38,354 nt of DNA from Clostridia bacterium (GTDB lineage: Bacteria; Bacillota; Clostridia; Oscillospirales; CAG-272). How positions within the stretch are numbered: the stretch's first letter is position 1; every line of letters starts with the position of its first letter. Of this stretch, positions 29,032 to 38,216 are shown piece by piece. The stretch covers positions 1 through 38,354 of the forward strand of contig JAFSYU010000045.1 of NCBI GenBank assembly GCA_017443595.1, in the 5' to 3' direction. The position numbers and the translations under genes are program-made. The notes under the pieces are model-generated. The model was not told where the DNA came from. It saw only the letters and a program-made list of their open reading frames with translations, and did no database searches.

Positions 29032-30228
29032 TTATTTGAACTTTACGTATATGGTAGACGGACCGTCTGATCTTCCGACGCCGAAAGAAGCCTCCGTTAT
29101 CCCTTTCTCGTAAAACAGCTTCGATATGGCGTCTCTTACGCCTTTTGCCGTTTCCTCAAGCTTGTCGTGATCTACCTTGAGCCTGACCTCCCGGTCGCCG
29201 CGCATATACGCCTCATACGCGGCTTCCGCGATCTCCTCCGCGGTTTCTGCGGTAAGGCCGTAATATATGAAATAATTGTATTCCGTTGCGGTGCATACGG
29301 GCAGCGGCACTGGCGTGTATATTTTATGCGACCTTAAAAGCTCTTCCGTGTTTATGCAGAAATAATTGTAGGTAAGGTGGTCAAGACCTTTTTCGGAATC
29401 CACCGGGTCGCCCCACGTGGTGTCAACGTAATAATAATCGTCACCCAAAAGAACAAGGTTGTAGTAGTGCGTGCCTTCATCCGTGCTTGCCCCTTTTACC
29501 GTAAACGTCTGTATGCCGAGCCGCAGAGCAAGATACTGCGTTGCGCGCGCGTAGCCTATGCATATGGACTTGCCGTACAGCAGCGGTCCCGCCGCGCAGA
29601 TCGCGTTGTTGACTCTTTCGTCAAATACGTTGTTGTCGTATTTTTCTTCCGCTTCATCATCGTATCTGGTGTTGTTTATTATATACTCGTATAGCGATTT
29701 GAGTTTTTCGTATTCCGTCATTTCTTCTTTTATTTCGCTTTGAAGAAATTCGTTGTATGCAATATCAAGCTCTTTTGCTGTTTTTTCCGCCTGTTCAAGC
29801 GTGAAAACGTAATTAAATATCAGTTTTCCGCCCTCTGTCTTCGGCGTCTCTGATACGTAAAACAGCTCCGGAGTGTCAAATATAACGCAGGCAAAAATGT
29901 ATTCCGCCGTGTCCGCGTCCGGAAGTACGACGTATTCGGCGCGGCACAGCGCGGCGACAAGCACTTCATAATAAAGCTGCCGTTTTTCTTTGTTCAAAGT
30001 CGACCATGCGTAGCGGCGGCCGGTGTTGTAATACGGCATGGCGTGTACGGGTATCTGAGGTTCAAATTCTTCCGTATCCGCTTCCGTATCCGCTTCAGGC
30101 TCCGTTATATCCGTATCGATCTTCGTATCAGTCTGCACCGTCGCCGGCGGTATGACAAAAAGACCGCAGGACGGTATAAAAACGAGTATTAAAGATAATA
30201 TCAGAAAAACAACTATAGATTTTTTCAT
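29032..30228 (-). CDS. Transglutaminase-like lipoprotein
   Basis: The 398-residue exported lipoprotein has signal peptide and lipobox FIPSC (Cys21), followed by an Asp/Glu/Thr-rich linker (about residues 32-58). The transglutaminase-core fold carries a complete Cys-His-Asp triad: KSICIGYARATQYLALRLGI (Cys223), GTHYYNLVLL (His254) and YYVDTTWGDP (Asp269). Such proteins crosslink, cleave or bind cell-surface proteins; the specific reaction is unknown. The C-terminal 110 residues form a separate alpha/beta module. It is probably a single gene, since terminator hairpins lie on both sides. Confidence 0.85.
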   Translation of the reverse strand: MKKSIVVFLILSLILVFIPSCGLFVIPPATVQTDTKIDTDITEPEADTEADTEEFEPQIPVHAMPYYNTGRRYAWSTLNKEKRQLYYEVLVAALCRAEYVVLPDADTAEYIFACVIFDTPELFYVSETPKTEGGKLIFNYVFTLEQAEKTAKELDIAYNEFLQSEIKEEMTEYEKLKSLYEYIINNTRYDDEAEEKYDNNVFDERVNNAICAAGPLLYGKSICIGYARATQYLALRLGIQTFTVKGASTDEGTHYYNLVLLGDDYYYVDTTWGDPVDSEKGLDHLTYNYFCINTEELLRSHKIYTPVPLPVCTATEYNYFIYYGLTAETAEEIAEAAYEAYMRGDREVRLKVDHDKLEETAKGVRDAISKLFYEKGITEASFGVGRSDGPSTIYVKFK

Positions 30229-30238
30229 ATGACCTCAT

Positions 30239-30271
30239 AAAAAACGCCGCGTCTGAAAAACAGACGCGGCG
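30239..30271 (-). terminator. Terminator of the sigma/anti-sigma operon
   Basis: On the minus strand GCCGCGTCTG, loop TTTTT, CAGACGCGGC, then CGTTTTTT, shortly after the anti-sigma gene. Confidence 0.88.
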
Positions 30272-30284
30272 CGGTTTTACAAGA

Positions 30285-31907
30285 TCAGAATTTCAGCTTG
30301 TTTTGCGTGTCTGTTTTCAGTTTTTCAACGGGCGAATCATCGCCTTTGAACGTGTAGTTATATTCAGTACATTCGCATATAACGGATATTCTGAAAGAGT
30401 TTCTTGCTTTTTCAGAATCTCTGAAATAGCCCTCGTGCTTGCCGGAGCAGGATTCGATATTGTTCGTCTCCCAGACGAGCTTGCCGTCGTTTACGGAAAG
30501 ATTTTTCGTAAAAGCGCCGGTTACGGTATAAAACGCCGCGGGAGCAGACATATCCCCGTCGCACACGAAAAGCACGGCGGATACGCTGTTCAGTACCGTG
30601 TCAGTCACGTCTTCATCCTTCAGATTCAACGCGTAAAGCGGCAGCTGATCCTTTTCGATCCCTTTGAATAGATGACCGAGCAGATATGCGCCTATCTTTG
30701 TTGCGCTGTGCGTGTAGTCCACGCCGTTAGGGGACAGTGCGAGCCTGTCTGCCGAGATATATATCTTTCCGTCATACTCACATATATCGTTTATGACATA
30801 CTGGTATCCGGCTTCCGAATAATTTACCGCGTTGACGACTTCAAGCTCTGAGGTAAGGCTTACGAACGTTTCGTTCAGCTTGAGAAGATAACCGTCTCCC
30901 ATCTTCAAAAACGATTTGATCTCATAACTGTCGTTTGAGGGGTGCTCTTTTGTGTTTATTATATTGCCGTCTGCCGATATCTCGTATAAGAAGAACCAGA
31001 TTGTACCGAAATCGTATTTTATTAAACGGTCGCCGTAATATACGATATTTCCGTCGCTGTCCGTCAGCGCCTTGAAGCCCTGACCCAAAACGGCTACGGT
31101 CTTATCGCTGTTTTCTTTGACCGCGACGTTTATCGTAAATTCATACGGCAGCTGATGATCGCCGTTTTTGTCAAGATACATCTGCCAGAGTTGTTTTCCC
31201 TGCAGATCAAGCTTTATGATACAGCCGCAGCAACTGATATCGTTATCCGGCGTTAAATCTATATGATCTCCGACAAGGATATAACCGTCGGATACGGCGC
31301 AGTAATTAAAAAGATAAACGCCTCTCGCCTCATAATCAAAAACCATGCTTCCGTTGTGTGTTACGTAAAAGTGCGATGATCCGACGCGTTCAAAGCTGCT
31401 GTAAAAATCGCGCCAATCCACTTTTATGAAACAGTTGATAACGTCTTTTTCGGTATTTTCCACAACTCTGTCATAACCGTCAAGTTCGGTTCCGGTCACA
31501 ACGTCTTTAGCATAAATATGGTCGGTTTTCCCGTCCTCTTTCGTTATTACCAAGCGGCTCTTTATCTCGCGGTAAAGCGTTTTTATCTCGCTGCGTGTCA
31601 TACCGGCGACGGAAAAGCCGTTTTCTTCAAAATATTCCACGGCTTCCGTATATTCCGCCGCTTCAGTATACGCGGCGTAGATGCCGACGGAAAGCGAAAG
31701 CACGGCGACCGTCGCCGCGGATACGGCGATTATCCGGCGCGGCAGAGTGTTCTTTTTTGCCTTACCGCTTATCCCGAGCTTTGAAAACACCTTGTTTTTT
31801 ATTCTTTTTTCCGCGCTGCTGCCGGAAGATACTTTCACCCCTTGCAGCAGGATCTCAAGTTCCTGTTCGCTGCAATTATCCAAAATTTTGTAAAAATCTT
31901 TTTTCAT
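30285..31907 (-). CDS. Putative anti-sigma factor with large extracellular domain
   Basis: The 540-residue protein has a cytosolic N-terminal region (about residues 1-53; DFYKILDNCSEQELEILLQG), one membrane segment (about 55-75; IIAVSAATVAVLSLSVGIYA), and about 460 external residues. The outer part has repeated beta-strand motifs (DGYILVGDH, DGYLLKLN, DGKIYISADR), suggesting a beta-propeller-like sensor. It directly follows an ECF sigma factor gene with a 2-base gap, the usual arrangement for an anti-sigma factor. I see no zinc-binding HxxxCxxC motif. Start chosen at MKKDFYK; the longer frame overlaps the sigma gene. Role inferred from context and topology. Confidence 0.7.
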   Translation of the reverse strand: MKKDFYKILDNCSEQELEILLQGVKVSSGSSAEKRIKNKVFSKLGISGKAKKNTLPRRIIAVSAATVAVLSLSVGIYAAYTEAAEYTEAVEYFEENGFSVAGMTRSEIKTLYREIKSRLVITKEDGKTDHIYAKDVVTGTELDGYDRVVENTEKDVINCFIKVDWRDFYSSFERVGSSHFYVTHNGSMVFDYEARGVYLFNYCAVSDGYILVGDHIDLTPDNDISCCGCIIKLDLQGKQLWQMYLDKNGDHQLPYEFTINVAVKENSDKTVAVLGQGFKALTDSDGNIVYYGDRLIKYDFGTIWFFLYEISADGNIINTKEHPSNDSYEIKSFLKMGDGYLLKLNETFVSLTSELEVVNAVNYSEAGYQYVINDICEYDGKIYISADRLALSPNGVDYTHSATKIGAYLLGHLFKGIEKDQLPLYALNLKDEDVTDTVLNSVSAVLFVCDGDMSAPAAFYTVTGAFTKNLSVNDGKLVWETNNIESCSGKHEGYFRDSEKARNSFRISVICECTEYNYTFKGDDSPVEKLKTDTQNKLKF

Positions 31908-31909
31908 TA

Positions 31910-32458
31910 TTATTCTCCCATGATCTTTTGCAGTTTTTTGATAGCTCTGCTTGTCCTTGTGTCCACGTTTCTGACAGTCAGCGCCATTTCCGCCGCGATC
32001 TGCTTTGAGGGCTGGCACAGAAAGAATTTGCGTACGATTATTTGCCGGTCTGTTTTGTCAAGCTGCTTTATTGCACAAACAAGCCGCTGACGTTCGCTTC
32101 TTTCTATCAGGTCCTCTTCCGTGTCAAACGCATCTGACTGCAGGATGACCGTATCGTCTATGGGAGACGTATTTATTCTTTTGTAGTATGCGCGTAAAGT
32201 GTCCGTCGCTCTGCGCTTCGCGATAACGCAAAGCCACGATTTGATACTGCAGCGCGTACGGTCAAAGCTGTTTATTCCTTCATACGCCTCACAAAACGTG
32301 TCCGATACGCAATCCTCAATGTCGGCATCGCAGAACGTGCCCGGCGAAAGATATTTCCGGCATACCGAATACAGCAATCCCGTATATTCATTTATAATCT
32401 GCTCCATACCCTTTTTCGGGTCGTTTTTAAGCAAATCAATTATCTTATCGTCGCTCAC
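31910..32458 (-). CDS. ECF-type RNA polymerase sigma factor
   Basis: The 182-residue protein has the two sigma-70 domains of ECF factors: region 2 (YSVCRKYLSPGTFCDADIED, CVSDTFCEAYEGINSFD, SIKSWLCVIAKRRATDTLRA) and region 4 (AIKQLDKTDRQIIVRKFFLC, PSKQIAAEMALTVRNVDTRT). Start is GTG at 32458 with only a weak upstream site. It probably directs expression of its own operon and other targets under control of the downstream membrane protein. Confidence 0.92.
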   Translation of the reverse strand: MSDDKIIDLLKNDPKKGMEQIINEYTGLLYSVCRKYLSPGTFCDADIEDCVSDTFCEAYEGINSFDRTRCSIKSWLCVIAKRRATDTLRAYYKRINTSPIDDTVILQSDAFDTEEDLIERSERQRLVCAIKQLDKTDRQIIVRKFFLCQPSKQIAAEMALTVRNVDTRTSRAIKKLQKIMGE

Positions 32459-32551
32459 GCTGTTGCACCGCCGTTAAAATCGATTTGTTATTTAATTCGG
32501 TGACCTAAGGAAAATCTTACAGCTTTTTTAGATTTTTACGTAATTATTTTT

Positions 32552-32597
32552 AAAAGCGGCGCGGATTTCCTTGATCACGGGAATCCCCGCCGCTTTT
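32552..32597 (-). terminator. Terminator after serS
   Basis: On the minus strand AAAAGCGGCGGGGATTCC, a 9-base loop, then GGAAATCCGCGCCGCTTTT: a long, slightly imperfect stem with a U-tract, ending the tkt-serS operon. Confidence 0.85.
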
Positions 32598-32641
32598 CCG
32601 GTCATTTTTTTATAAATTCATTTAAATGTCACGAATACGGT

Positions 32642-33922
32642 TTATTTCGTTATCTTGTCTTTACCGCCCATGTAAGGTCTTAAGACTTCCGGGATGTTGA
32701 CGGAGCCGTCTTCATTCAGGTTGTTTTCGACAAACGCTATAAGCATTCTCGGCGGCGCGACGACCGTGTTGTTTAACGTATGCGGCAGATAAGTCTTGCC
32801 GTCGCCTTTTATTCTTATCTTCAGTCTTCTCGCCTGCGCGTCGCCTAAGTTGGAGCAGGAACCGACTTCAAAATACTTCTTCTGTCTCGGCGACCACGCC
32901 TCAACGTCAACGCTCTTGACTTTAAGGTCCGCCAGATCGCCTGAGCAGCATTCAAGCGTTCTTACCGGGATATCGAGCGTGCGGAACAGGTCAACGGTGT
33001 TCTGCCACAGCTTGTCAAACCACGTTTTACTGTCCTCGGGCTTGCAGACTACTATCATTTCCTGCTTTTCAAACTGGTGTATGCGGTAAACGCCGCGCTC
33101 CTCTATTCCGTGAGCGCCTTTTTCTTTTCTGAAACAGGGAGAATAGCTCGTCAGCGTCAGCGGAAGCTGCTGCTCGGGGATTATCTGATCTATGAATCTG
33201 CCTATCATCGAATGTTCGCTCGTGCCGATAAGATAAAGGTCCTCGCCCTCTATCTTATACATCATCGCGTCCATCTCCGCAAAGCTCATAACGCCTGTTA
33301 CGACGTTGGATCTTATCATAAACGGCGGTACGCAGTAAGTAAAGCCTCTGTCTATCATAAAATCGCGCGCGTACGTCAAAACCGCGGAATGAAGTCTTGC
33401 TATATCGCCGGTGAGATAGTAGAAACCGTTGCCGGCGACTCTTCTCGCGCTGTCAAGGTCTATGCCGTTTAAGGATTCAAGTATGTCCGTGTGGTACGGT
33501 ATCTCAAAATCCGGCACCTTCGGCTCGCCGAAGCGGGTCACTTCCACGTTTTCCGAATCGTCCTTGCCTATCGGAACGGACGGGTCTATAATGTTCGGGA
33601 TACGCATCATTATGCCGCGTATTTTTTCCGTGCATTCTTCCTCTAATTTTTCAAGCTCCGCCAGACGGTTGGCGTTTGCGGTGACCTGAGCCTTGACCTC
33701 CTCGGCCTCTTCCTTTTTGCCCTGGCCCATAAGCGCGCCTATCTGCTTTGAGAGCTTGTTGCGGGAAGCGCGCAGCTCGTCGCCTTCAAGGATATACGCG
33801 CGGTTCTGCCTGTCCAGCTCTATTACCTCGTCAACGAGCGGCAGCTTTTCGTCCTGGAATTTATTTTTGATGTTCTGCTTTACGATATCGGGATTTTCCC
33901 TTAAAAATTTAATGTCTATCAT
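32642..33922 (-). CDS. serS: Seryl-tRNA synthetase
   Basis: The 426-residue class II synthetase charges tRNA-Ser with serine. It starts MIDIKFLRENPDIVKQNIKN, the usual N-terminal arm, and has a long coiled-coil tRNA-binding hairpin (about residues 30-100). Catalytic motifs are present: TSYSPCFRKEKGAHGIEERG (motif 2), VYRIHQFEKQEMIVVC, and NTVVAPPRMLIAFVENN (motif 3). Length is normal. It lies 52 bases after the preceding gene, apparently in its operon. I see no T-box leader, which many Firmicute serS genes have. Confidence 0.97.
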   Translation of the reverse strand: MIDIKFLRENPDIVKQNIKNKFQDEKLPLVDEVIELDRQNRAYILEGDELRASRNKLSKQIGALMGQGKKEEAEEVKAQVTANANRLAELEKLEEECTEKIRGIMMRIPNIIDPSVPIGKDDSENVEVTRFGEPKVPDFEIPYHTDILESLNGIDLDSARRVAGNGFYYLTGDIARLHSAVLTYARDFMIDRGFTYCVPPFMIRSNVVTGVMSFAEMDAMMYKIEGEDLYLIGTSEHSMIGRFIDQIIPEQQLPLTLTSYSPCFRKEKGAHGIEERGVYRIHQFEKQEMIVVCKPEDSKTWFDKLWQNTVDLFRTLDIPVRTLECCSGDLADLKVKSVDVEAWSPRQKKYFEVGSCSNLGDAQARRLKIRIKGDGKTYLPHTLNNTVVAPPRMLIAFVENNLNEDGSVNIPEVLRPYMGGKDKITK

Positions 33923-33974
33923 TTTTGTCTTTCCTTTCTTACGTTTATAACTTTTGATTTATATTCTTTTTTAA

Positions 33975-35168
33975 TTATTCGACGTTTACGAGAAGCCATG
34001 CGCTTTTGTCTTCACCCGTCGGCACTCTGTCGCAGCCGACGTATACGGTAAGCGCTATTTTTATATCGTTATAAGTCCGGTCTTTTTCACTTCTTAAAGA
34101 CTGGTTGAATTCTATGTGTGCCGATACGAGATTTTTTGACAGCACGGTGAAATTTGTTATTTTCGGATTTTCGTTCACTATATGGTGGAATTCGTAATAC
34201 CACCTGTTGTCAAAGCTTGAAAGATTTCTGTAAAGCTTTGTTCCGGGGTACAGATAAGGGCTCATCTCATTGAATTTAAACGCGCCGGCTACGAAATCAG
34301 AATAAGCGAATGACAGCTCGCATACGCGGTCAAACAGCTCCGATTTGTATTTGCCGTCGGAAACCTCTGTAAAAACGGTCGTATCCGCAGTTTCGGCCGC
34401 CTCGCATTCTTTGTCGTTCTTATACGCTTTGATCTCCGGTTTGTATATGAACCCGTCAAATTCGTATACGGCGATAAGCGGTACGGAGAACGAAGAAGGT
34501 ATCATATCAGCAAAGCTCTGTTTTTCAAGCGCGGGCTGCTCCGTAACGTCCGCTCCGTTTACCGTCAGGCGCGCGCCTTCGGGAGCGGTCACCTTATATG
34601 ACGAAAGGGGAAGGGAAACGTTGACGGATGAAATAGAGAACATATCGTCTTCGCCTTTTACAAACGCCACTTTTGCGTCAAGCGAGCCTTTTTTGAGCGT
34701 ACATTCAAAACGCGATACCATCTCGTACGAGTACGTTCCCGTCAGGGAGTCTATATATTTTGATACCGACGCCGGATCTTCGTATTTGCCTGTTTCACAT
34801 ACAAGATATCCTGACAGGACCGATATGCCTTTTTCGTTAAGAGAGGCGACCGTCGCGTCCATTATGCGCTCGGGCGACGAATCAACTGCCGCCGACATAT
34901 GATCCTCCGCCAGGTCCGACGCGTTTTTAACGGCGGATATCAAAGCGCCGCGCTTTGACAGACCGTATCCGCTCCGCCGCTCCGCCTCGTCCTTTTCTTC
35001 AAGGAGCCGCGCGGATTCGGATTCGCGTTTTGCCGCCGCCTGCGCCTGCGCCGTTTTTTCGTAATTGCGCAGGTTTACGCTCAAAACTATCATAAAAACG
35101 CAGGACAAAAGTATTATCACCAAAACGGTTATGATATAAATGTTCCAGAATTTAGGCAGTTTTTTCAT
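33975..35168 (-). CDS. Single-pass membrane protein of unknown function
   Basis: The 397-residue protein has one membrane anchor (about residues 11-31; IYIITVLVIILLSCVFMIVL), a short Glu/Ala-rich coiled coil (about 35-65), and two to three extracellular domains. The segments ATVASLNEKGISVLSGYLVC and SSFDNRWYYEFHHIVNENPK may be NTF2-like folds, but I do not recognise the family. The start overlaps the upstream phosphodiester glycosidase gene by four bases, which suggests the two work together at the cell surface. Confidence 0.7.
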   Translation of the reverse strand: MKKLPKFWNIYIITVLVIILLSCVFMIVLSVNLRNYEKTAQAQAAAKRESESARLLEEKDEAERRSGYGLSKRGALISAVKNASDLAEDHMSAAVDSSPERIMDATVASLNEKGISVLSGYLVCETGKYEDPASVSKYIDSLTGTYSYEMVSRFECTLKKGSLDAKVAFVKGEDDMFSISSVNVSLPLSSYKVTAPEGARLTVNGADVTEQPALEKQSFADMIPSSFSVPLIAVYEFDGFIYKPEIKAYKNDKECEAAETADTTVFTEVSDGKYKSELFDRVCELSFAYSDFVAGAFKFNEMSPYLYPGTKLYRNLSSFDNRWYYEFHHIVNENPKITNFTVLSKNLVSAHIEFNQSLRSEKDRTYNDIKIALTVYVGCDRVPTGEDKSAWLLVNVE

Positions 35169-36316
35169 TTCACTAAAAAGCAGGTGGGAAGTCCGCGCGT
35201 GAGCAGACCTCTGTTTACCAAAGAGCCGTCGTAATACATGCCGGATGAATTGCCGCCGTCAAGGTTTGCGGCGTTTACCGCGTCATAATCAAGCATAACG
35301 TCTATAAGATCGGCGTACGTCGCGCCGAGAGACGCGGGCTGTCTGCCGTCTATAACGAGAAGGAGCACGGCGCCGTCCGCACGCTGGCCTATAGCCGTAC
35401 GCGGATTAAGACCGCCGCCGGAGCCTTTTACGGACGACGCTTTGCCGTTCATAACGAGTATGGGGCTGAAAGAAAGCGCGTCGCGTATGCCGGCGTCAAG
35501 CGCCTGCTGTCCGGTCATTGTGCCTACTATGAAAATATTGTCTTTGTTAAAACCTATGACCTCGTATTTTTTTTCAAGCTCTCCGTAAACGAGCTTGCCT
35601 TTTGTTATAACAAGGCCGAGCGGCGTGCCGCCGTTGCCGAGACCGTTTTTATCCTCAAATCCGCCGCCGTTTATGCCCGCCGTCGCTTCATAAGACTTTG
35701 CCATCGAGGAAAGTGTCCTGCCGGATACGTCCTCTTTTGTATAATCACCGCAGACGCCGACGAAAAGCCGTGAGGGATCGTGCACCACCATCATTTTTCC
35801 GCTGTATGACGGACCGGACACGTCGTATATCTCAAGCCCGTCGCCTTTTAACGACAGATCCTTTATGTGCTTGTCGTCTGCCGGATCCGTTTCGGTCTCG
35901 TACGTTATCTCTTCCGTTACCTCGGGCACGGACGGCGTTGAAGGAGCGCTCGTCTCATCATCTATCAAAGGAGGCAGAGTTTCGTACGCGGGGTCGGTTT
36001 CCGTATCGTTTGTACTCGGCTTTATCCGTATCATATTCGGGTCGGAAGTGCCCTCGTCCGCTACAACGGCGTTTTCTTCAACTATGGAGTCTATCTCCTC
36101 CGGAGAAAAGTACCACGTTGCCAGAAACTTTGCCGCGGACGTTTCAAGCATGGAGATAACGAAAAGGTCGCGCGCTGATTTTGACGGGCCGTAGTTTATG
36201 ACCGCAACGCCTGAAAAAATGAAAGCGGCGACCAGAAAAAGCGCAGTCAAAACACATACCGTGACGCGTATCACCACGGCGGATGCTTTTAACCTGCGCT
36301 TTTTCGTCTTCTTCAT
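35165..36316 (-). CDS. Phosphodiester glycosidase family protein (NAGPA-like)
   Basis: The 383-residue membrane-anchored protein has an N-terminal membrane segment (about residues 12-36), a Thr/Asp/Pro-rich linker of about 100 residues, and a C-terminal NAGPA/DUF2233 domain from about 165. Conserved features are AGINGGGFED, GGTPLGLVITKGKL, NPRTAIGQRADGAVLLLVID and the C-terminal NAANLDGGNSSGMYYDG. The family includes the human enzyme that uncovers mannose 6-phosphate and bacterial proteins linked to surface polysaccharides, so it probably cleaves a glycan phosphodiester outside the cell. It starts 4 bases after tktC and overlaps the next membrane protein gene. Confidence 0.87.
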   Translation of the reverse strand: MKKTKKRRLKASAVVIRVTVCVLTALFLVAAFIFSGVAVINYGPSKSARDLFVISMLETSAAKFLATWYFSPEEIDSIVEENAVVADEGTSDPNMIRIKPSTNDTETDPAYETLPPLIDDETSAPSTPSVPEVTEEITYETETDPADDKHIKDLSLKGDGLEIYDVSGPSYSGKMMVVHDPSRLFVGVCGDYTKEDVSGRTLSSMAKSYEATAGINGGGFEDKNGLGNGGTPLGLVITKGKLVYGELEKKYEVIGFNKDNIFIVGTMTGQQALDAGIRDALSFSPILVMNGKASSVKGSGGGLNPRTAIGQRADGAVLLLVIDGRQPASLGATYADLIDVMLDYDAVNAANLDGGNSSGMYYDGSLVNRGLLTRGLPTCFLVK

Positions 36317-36320
36317 GTTT

Positions 36321-37265
36321 TTATTTTTTCATGCTTATCGCGGCTTTGCATTTTTCCGCGACGTTCTTCGCTGTAAGTCCGTAATACTCAAGCAGGGGCG
36401 GGACCTTGCCGCTTCTGCCGAACTGATCTTCAACTCCCACGCGCAGTACCGGAACGGGAGTTTTGCCGCAGATCGCCTCGCATACGGCGGATCCGAGACC
36501 GCCTATAACGTTGTGTTCCTCCGCCGTCACTATCGCGCCGGTCTTGTTTGCATAGCTGCATATAAGCTCTTCGTCAAGCGGTTTGACGGTATGGACGTTC
36601 AGCACCGCCGCGTCTATGCCTTCGGCTTTCAAAAGCTCTCTTGCTTCAAGCGCTATTGCCACCATATAGCCGTTTGCGGCTATTGTGACGTCGGCTCCGT
36701 CCGCCATGACGACGCCTTTGCCTATTTCAAATTTGTATGTGTCGCGGTCAAACAGTATCGGCGTCGCGGCGCGTCCGAAACGCAGATATACCGGACCTAC
36801 GTAATTTATCGCCGCTTCTACCGCGGCTCTCGTCTCCGTTGCGTCCGCGGGGCAGATAACGGTCATGCCGGGAATGGTGCGCATAACGGAAAAGTCCTCA
36901 AGACACTGATGCGTCGCGCCGTCCTCACCAACGGTGATGCCGCCGTGCGTCGCGCCTAATTTAACGTTCAAATGCGGATAGCCTATTGAGTTTCTTATCG
37001 GTTCAAACGCGCGTCCCGCCAGAAACATTGCAAACGAGGACGCAAACGGGATAAGTCCCGTTGTGGAAAGACCCGCGGCGACGGATACCATGTTGCCCTC
37101 CGCTATACCGCAGTCAAAATGCCTGTTCGGGAAAGCCTTTTTGAAGGTCGCCGTTTTCGTAGCTCCGGCAAGGTCCGCGTCAAGCACTACCAGATTTTCA
37201 TATTTTGCACCGAATTCAGCCAGAGCCTCTCCGTATGCTTCTCTTGTTGCTTTTTTATCACTCAT
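36321..37265 (-). CDS. Transketolase, C-terminal subunit
   Basis: The 314-residue half carries the pyrimidine-binding and C-terminal domains of a split transketolase. Readable motifs are FDCGIAEGNMVSVAAGLSTT (with the catalytic Glu that activates thiamine diphosphate), ATHGGITVGEDGATHQCLED and MTVICPADATE. It works with the N-terminal subunit encoded 12 bases upstream, moving two-carbon units between sugar phosphates in the non-oxidative pentose phosphate pathway. AAGGAG precedes the ATG. Confidence 0.95.
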   Translation of the reverse strand: MSDKKATREAYGEALAEFGAKYENLVVLDADLAGATKTATFKKAFPNRHFDCGIAEGNMVSVAAGLSTTGLIPFASSFAMFLAGRAFEPIRNSIGYPHLNVKLGATHGGITVGEDGATHQCLEDFSVMRTIPGMTVICPADATETRAAVEAAINYVGPVYLRFGRAATPILFDRDTYKFEIGKGVVMADGADVTIAANGYMVAIALEARELLKAEGIDAAVLNVHTVKPLDEELICSYANKTGAIVTAEEHNVIGGLGSAVCEAICGKTPVPVLRVGVEDQFGRSGKVPPLLEYYGLTAKNVAEKCKAAISMKK

Positions 37266-37277
37266 TGCCGTATCTCC

Positions 37278-38120
37278 TTATTCATCCAGTGCGGCTAAAG
37301 CGGCCTGAAGCTCCGCCATGCCCTGTTTGTACTGTTCTTCGTTGGGTGCGGCGCCGTGCCAGCTTACCTGATTTTCCATATAGGAAACGCCTTTGCCCTT
37401 TGTTGTCTTCATGATTATAACGGAAGGCTTGCCTTCTGTTTTTGATGCTTCGTTCACGGCGTTTTCGATCTGGTCAAAATCGTGGCCGTCTATAAGCTGT
37501 ACGTGCCAGCCGAAAGCCGCGAATTTTTCGTCTATAGGCGTGGAATTCATAACGTCAACTATCCTGCCGTCTATCTGCAGACCGTTCCAGTCTACGAATA
37601 CGCAGAGATTGTCGAGCTTGTAGTGGGCGGAGAACATGGCCGCCTCCCAGATCTGACCTTCGGCAAGCTCACCGTCGCCGCAGACCGCGTAGACCTTGAA
37701 GCCCTTGCCCTGATGCTTTGCGCCGAGAGCCATGCCGGCGGCGGCGGAAAGACCGAGTCCGAGCGAACCGGAAGTCATATCGCAGCCGGGCGTATGCTTC
37801 ATGTCGGGATGTCCCTGCAGATAGCTGTCTATGCTTCTGAATTTTTTAAGTTCATCCTTCGGTATGAAGCCGCATTCCGCGAGGATCGCGTAAAGCGCCG
37901 GAGCCGTGTGGCCTTTTGATAAGACAAAGCGGTCGCGCTCCGGATCATCCGGATTTTTCGGATCCACACGCAAAACGCATTTATAAAGATAGGACAAAAC
38001 GTCGGCTATGGATAAAGATCCGCCGGGATGTCCGGAATTTGCCGAATATACTTCCGTCAATATATCCATACGGACAGCCGCGGCAAGTTTGCACAGTGAT
38101 TTTTTCGTTTCTGTATTCAT
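37278..38120 (-). CDS. Transketolase, N-terminal subunit
   Basis: The 280-residue half carries the thiamine-diphosphate-binding domain: NSGHPGGSLSIADVLSYLY, RFVLSKGHTAPALYAILAEC, TSGSLGLGLSAAAGMALG, and the metal-binding motif GDGELAEGQIWEAAMFSAH ending in VDWNGLQIDG (most relatives have a Tyr or Asn where Trp stands). It is the first gene of a five-gene leftward operon, with AAAGGAG before the ATG. Together with the C-terminal subunit it replaces the single-chain enzyme. Confidence 0.95.
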   Translation of the reverse strand: MNTETKKSLCKLAAAVRMDILTEVYSANSGHPGGSLSIADVLSYLYKCVLRVDPKNPDDPERDRFVLSKGHTAPALYAILAECGFIPKDELKKFRSIDSYLQGHPDMKHTPGCDMTSGSLGLGLSAAAGMALGAKHQGKGFKVYAVCGDGELAEGQIWEAAMFSAHYKLDNLCVFVDWNGLQIDGRIVDVMNSTPIDEKFAAFGWHVQLIDGHDFDQIENAVNEASKTEGKPSVIIMKTTKGKGVSYMENQVSWHGAAPNEEQYKQGMAELQAALAALDE

Positions 38121-38152
38121 GTATAGCTCCTTTATTGTTTTCCTAACACAGT

Positions 38153-38181
38153 ATTATATACGCGTTTTTATTGTAAATCAA
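38153..38181 (-). promoter_or_regulatory. Sigma-A promoter of the tkt-serS operon
   Basis: On the minus strand TTGATT, a 17-base spacer and a perfect TATAAT, 33 bases before the start codon. Confidence 0.7.
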
Positions 38182-38216
38182 TAAAAACAATTGACAAGTG
38201 TGTAAATTATTCGCCT

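Noticed and set aside
33923..33974. T-box riboswitch before serS
   Set aside because: The gap is only 52 bases and AT-rich; there is no room for, and no trace of, stem I, the T-box sequence or an antiterminator.
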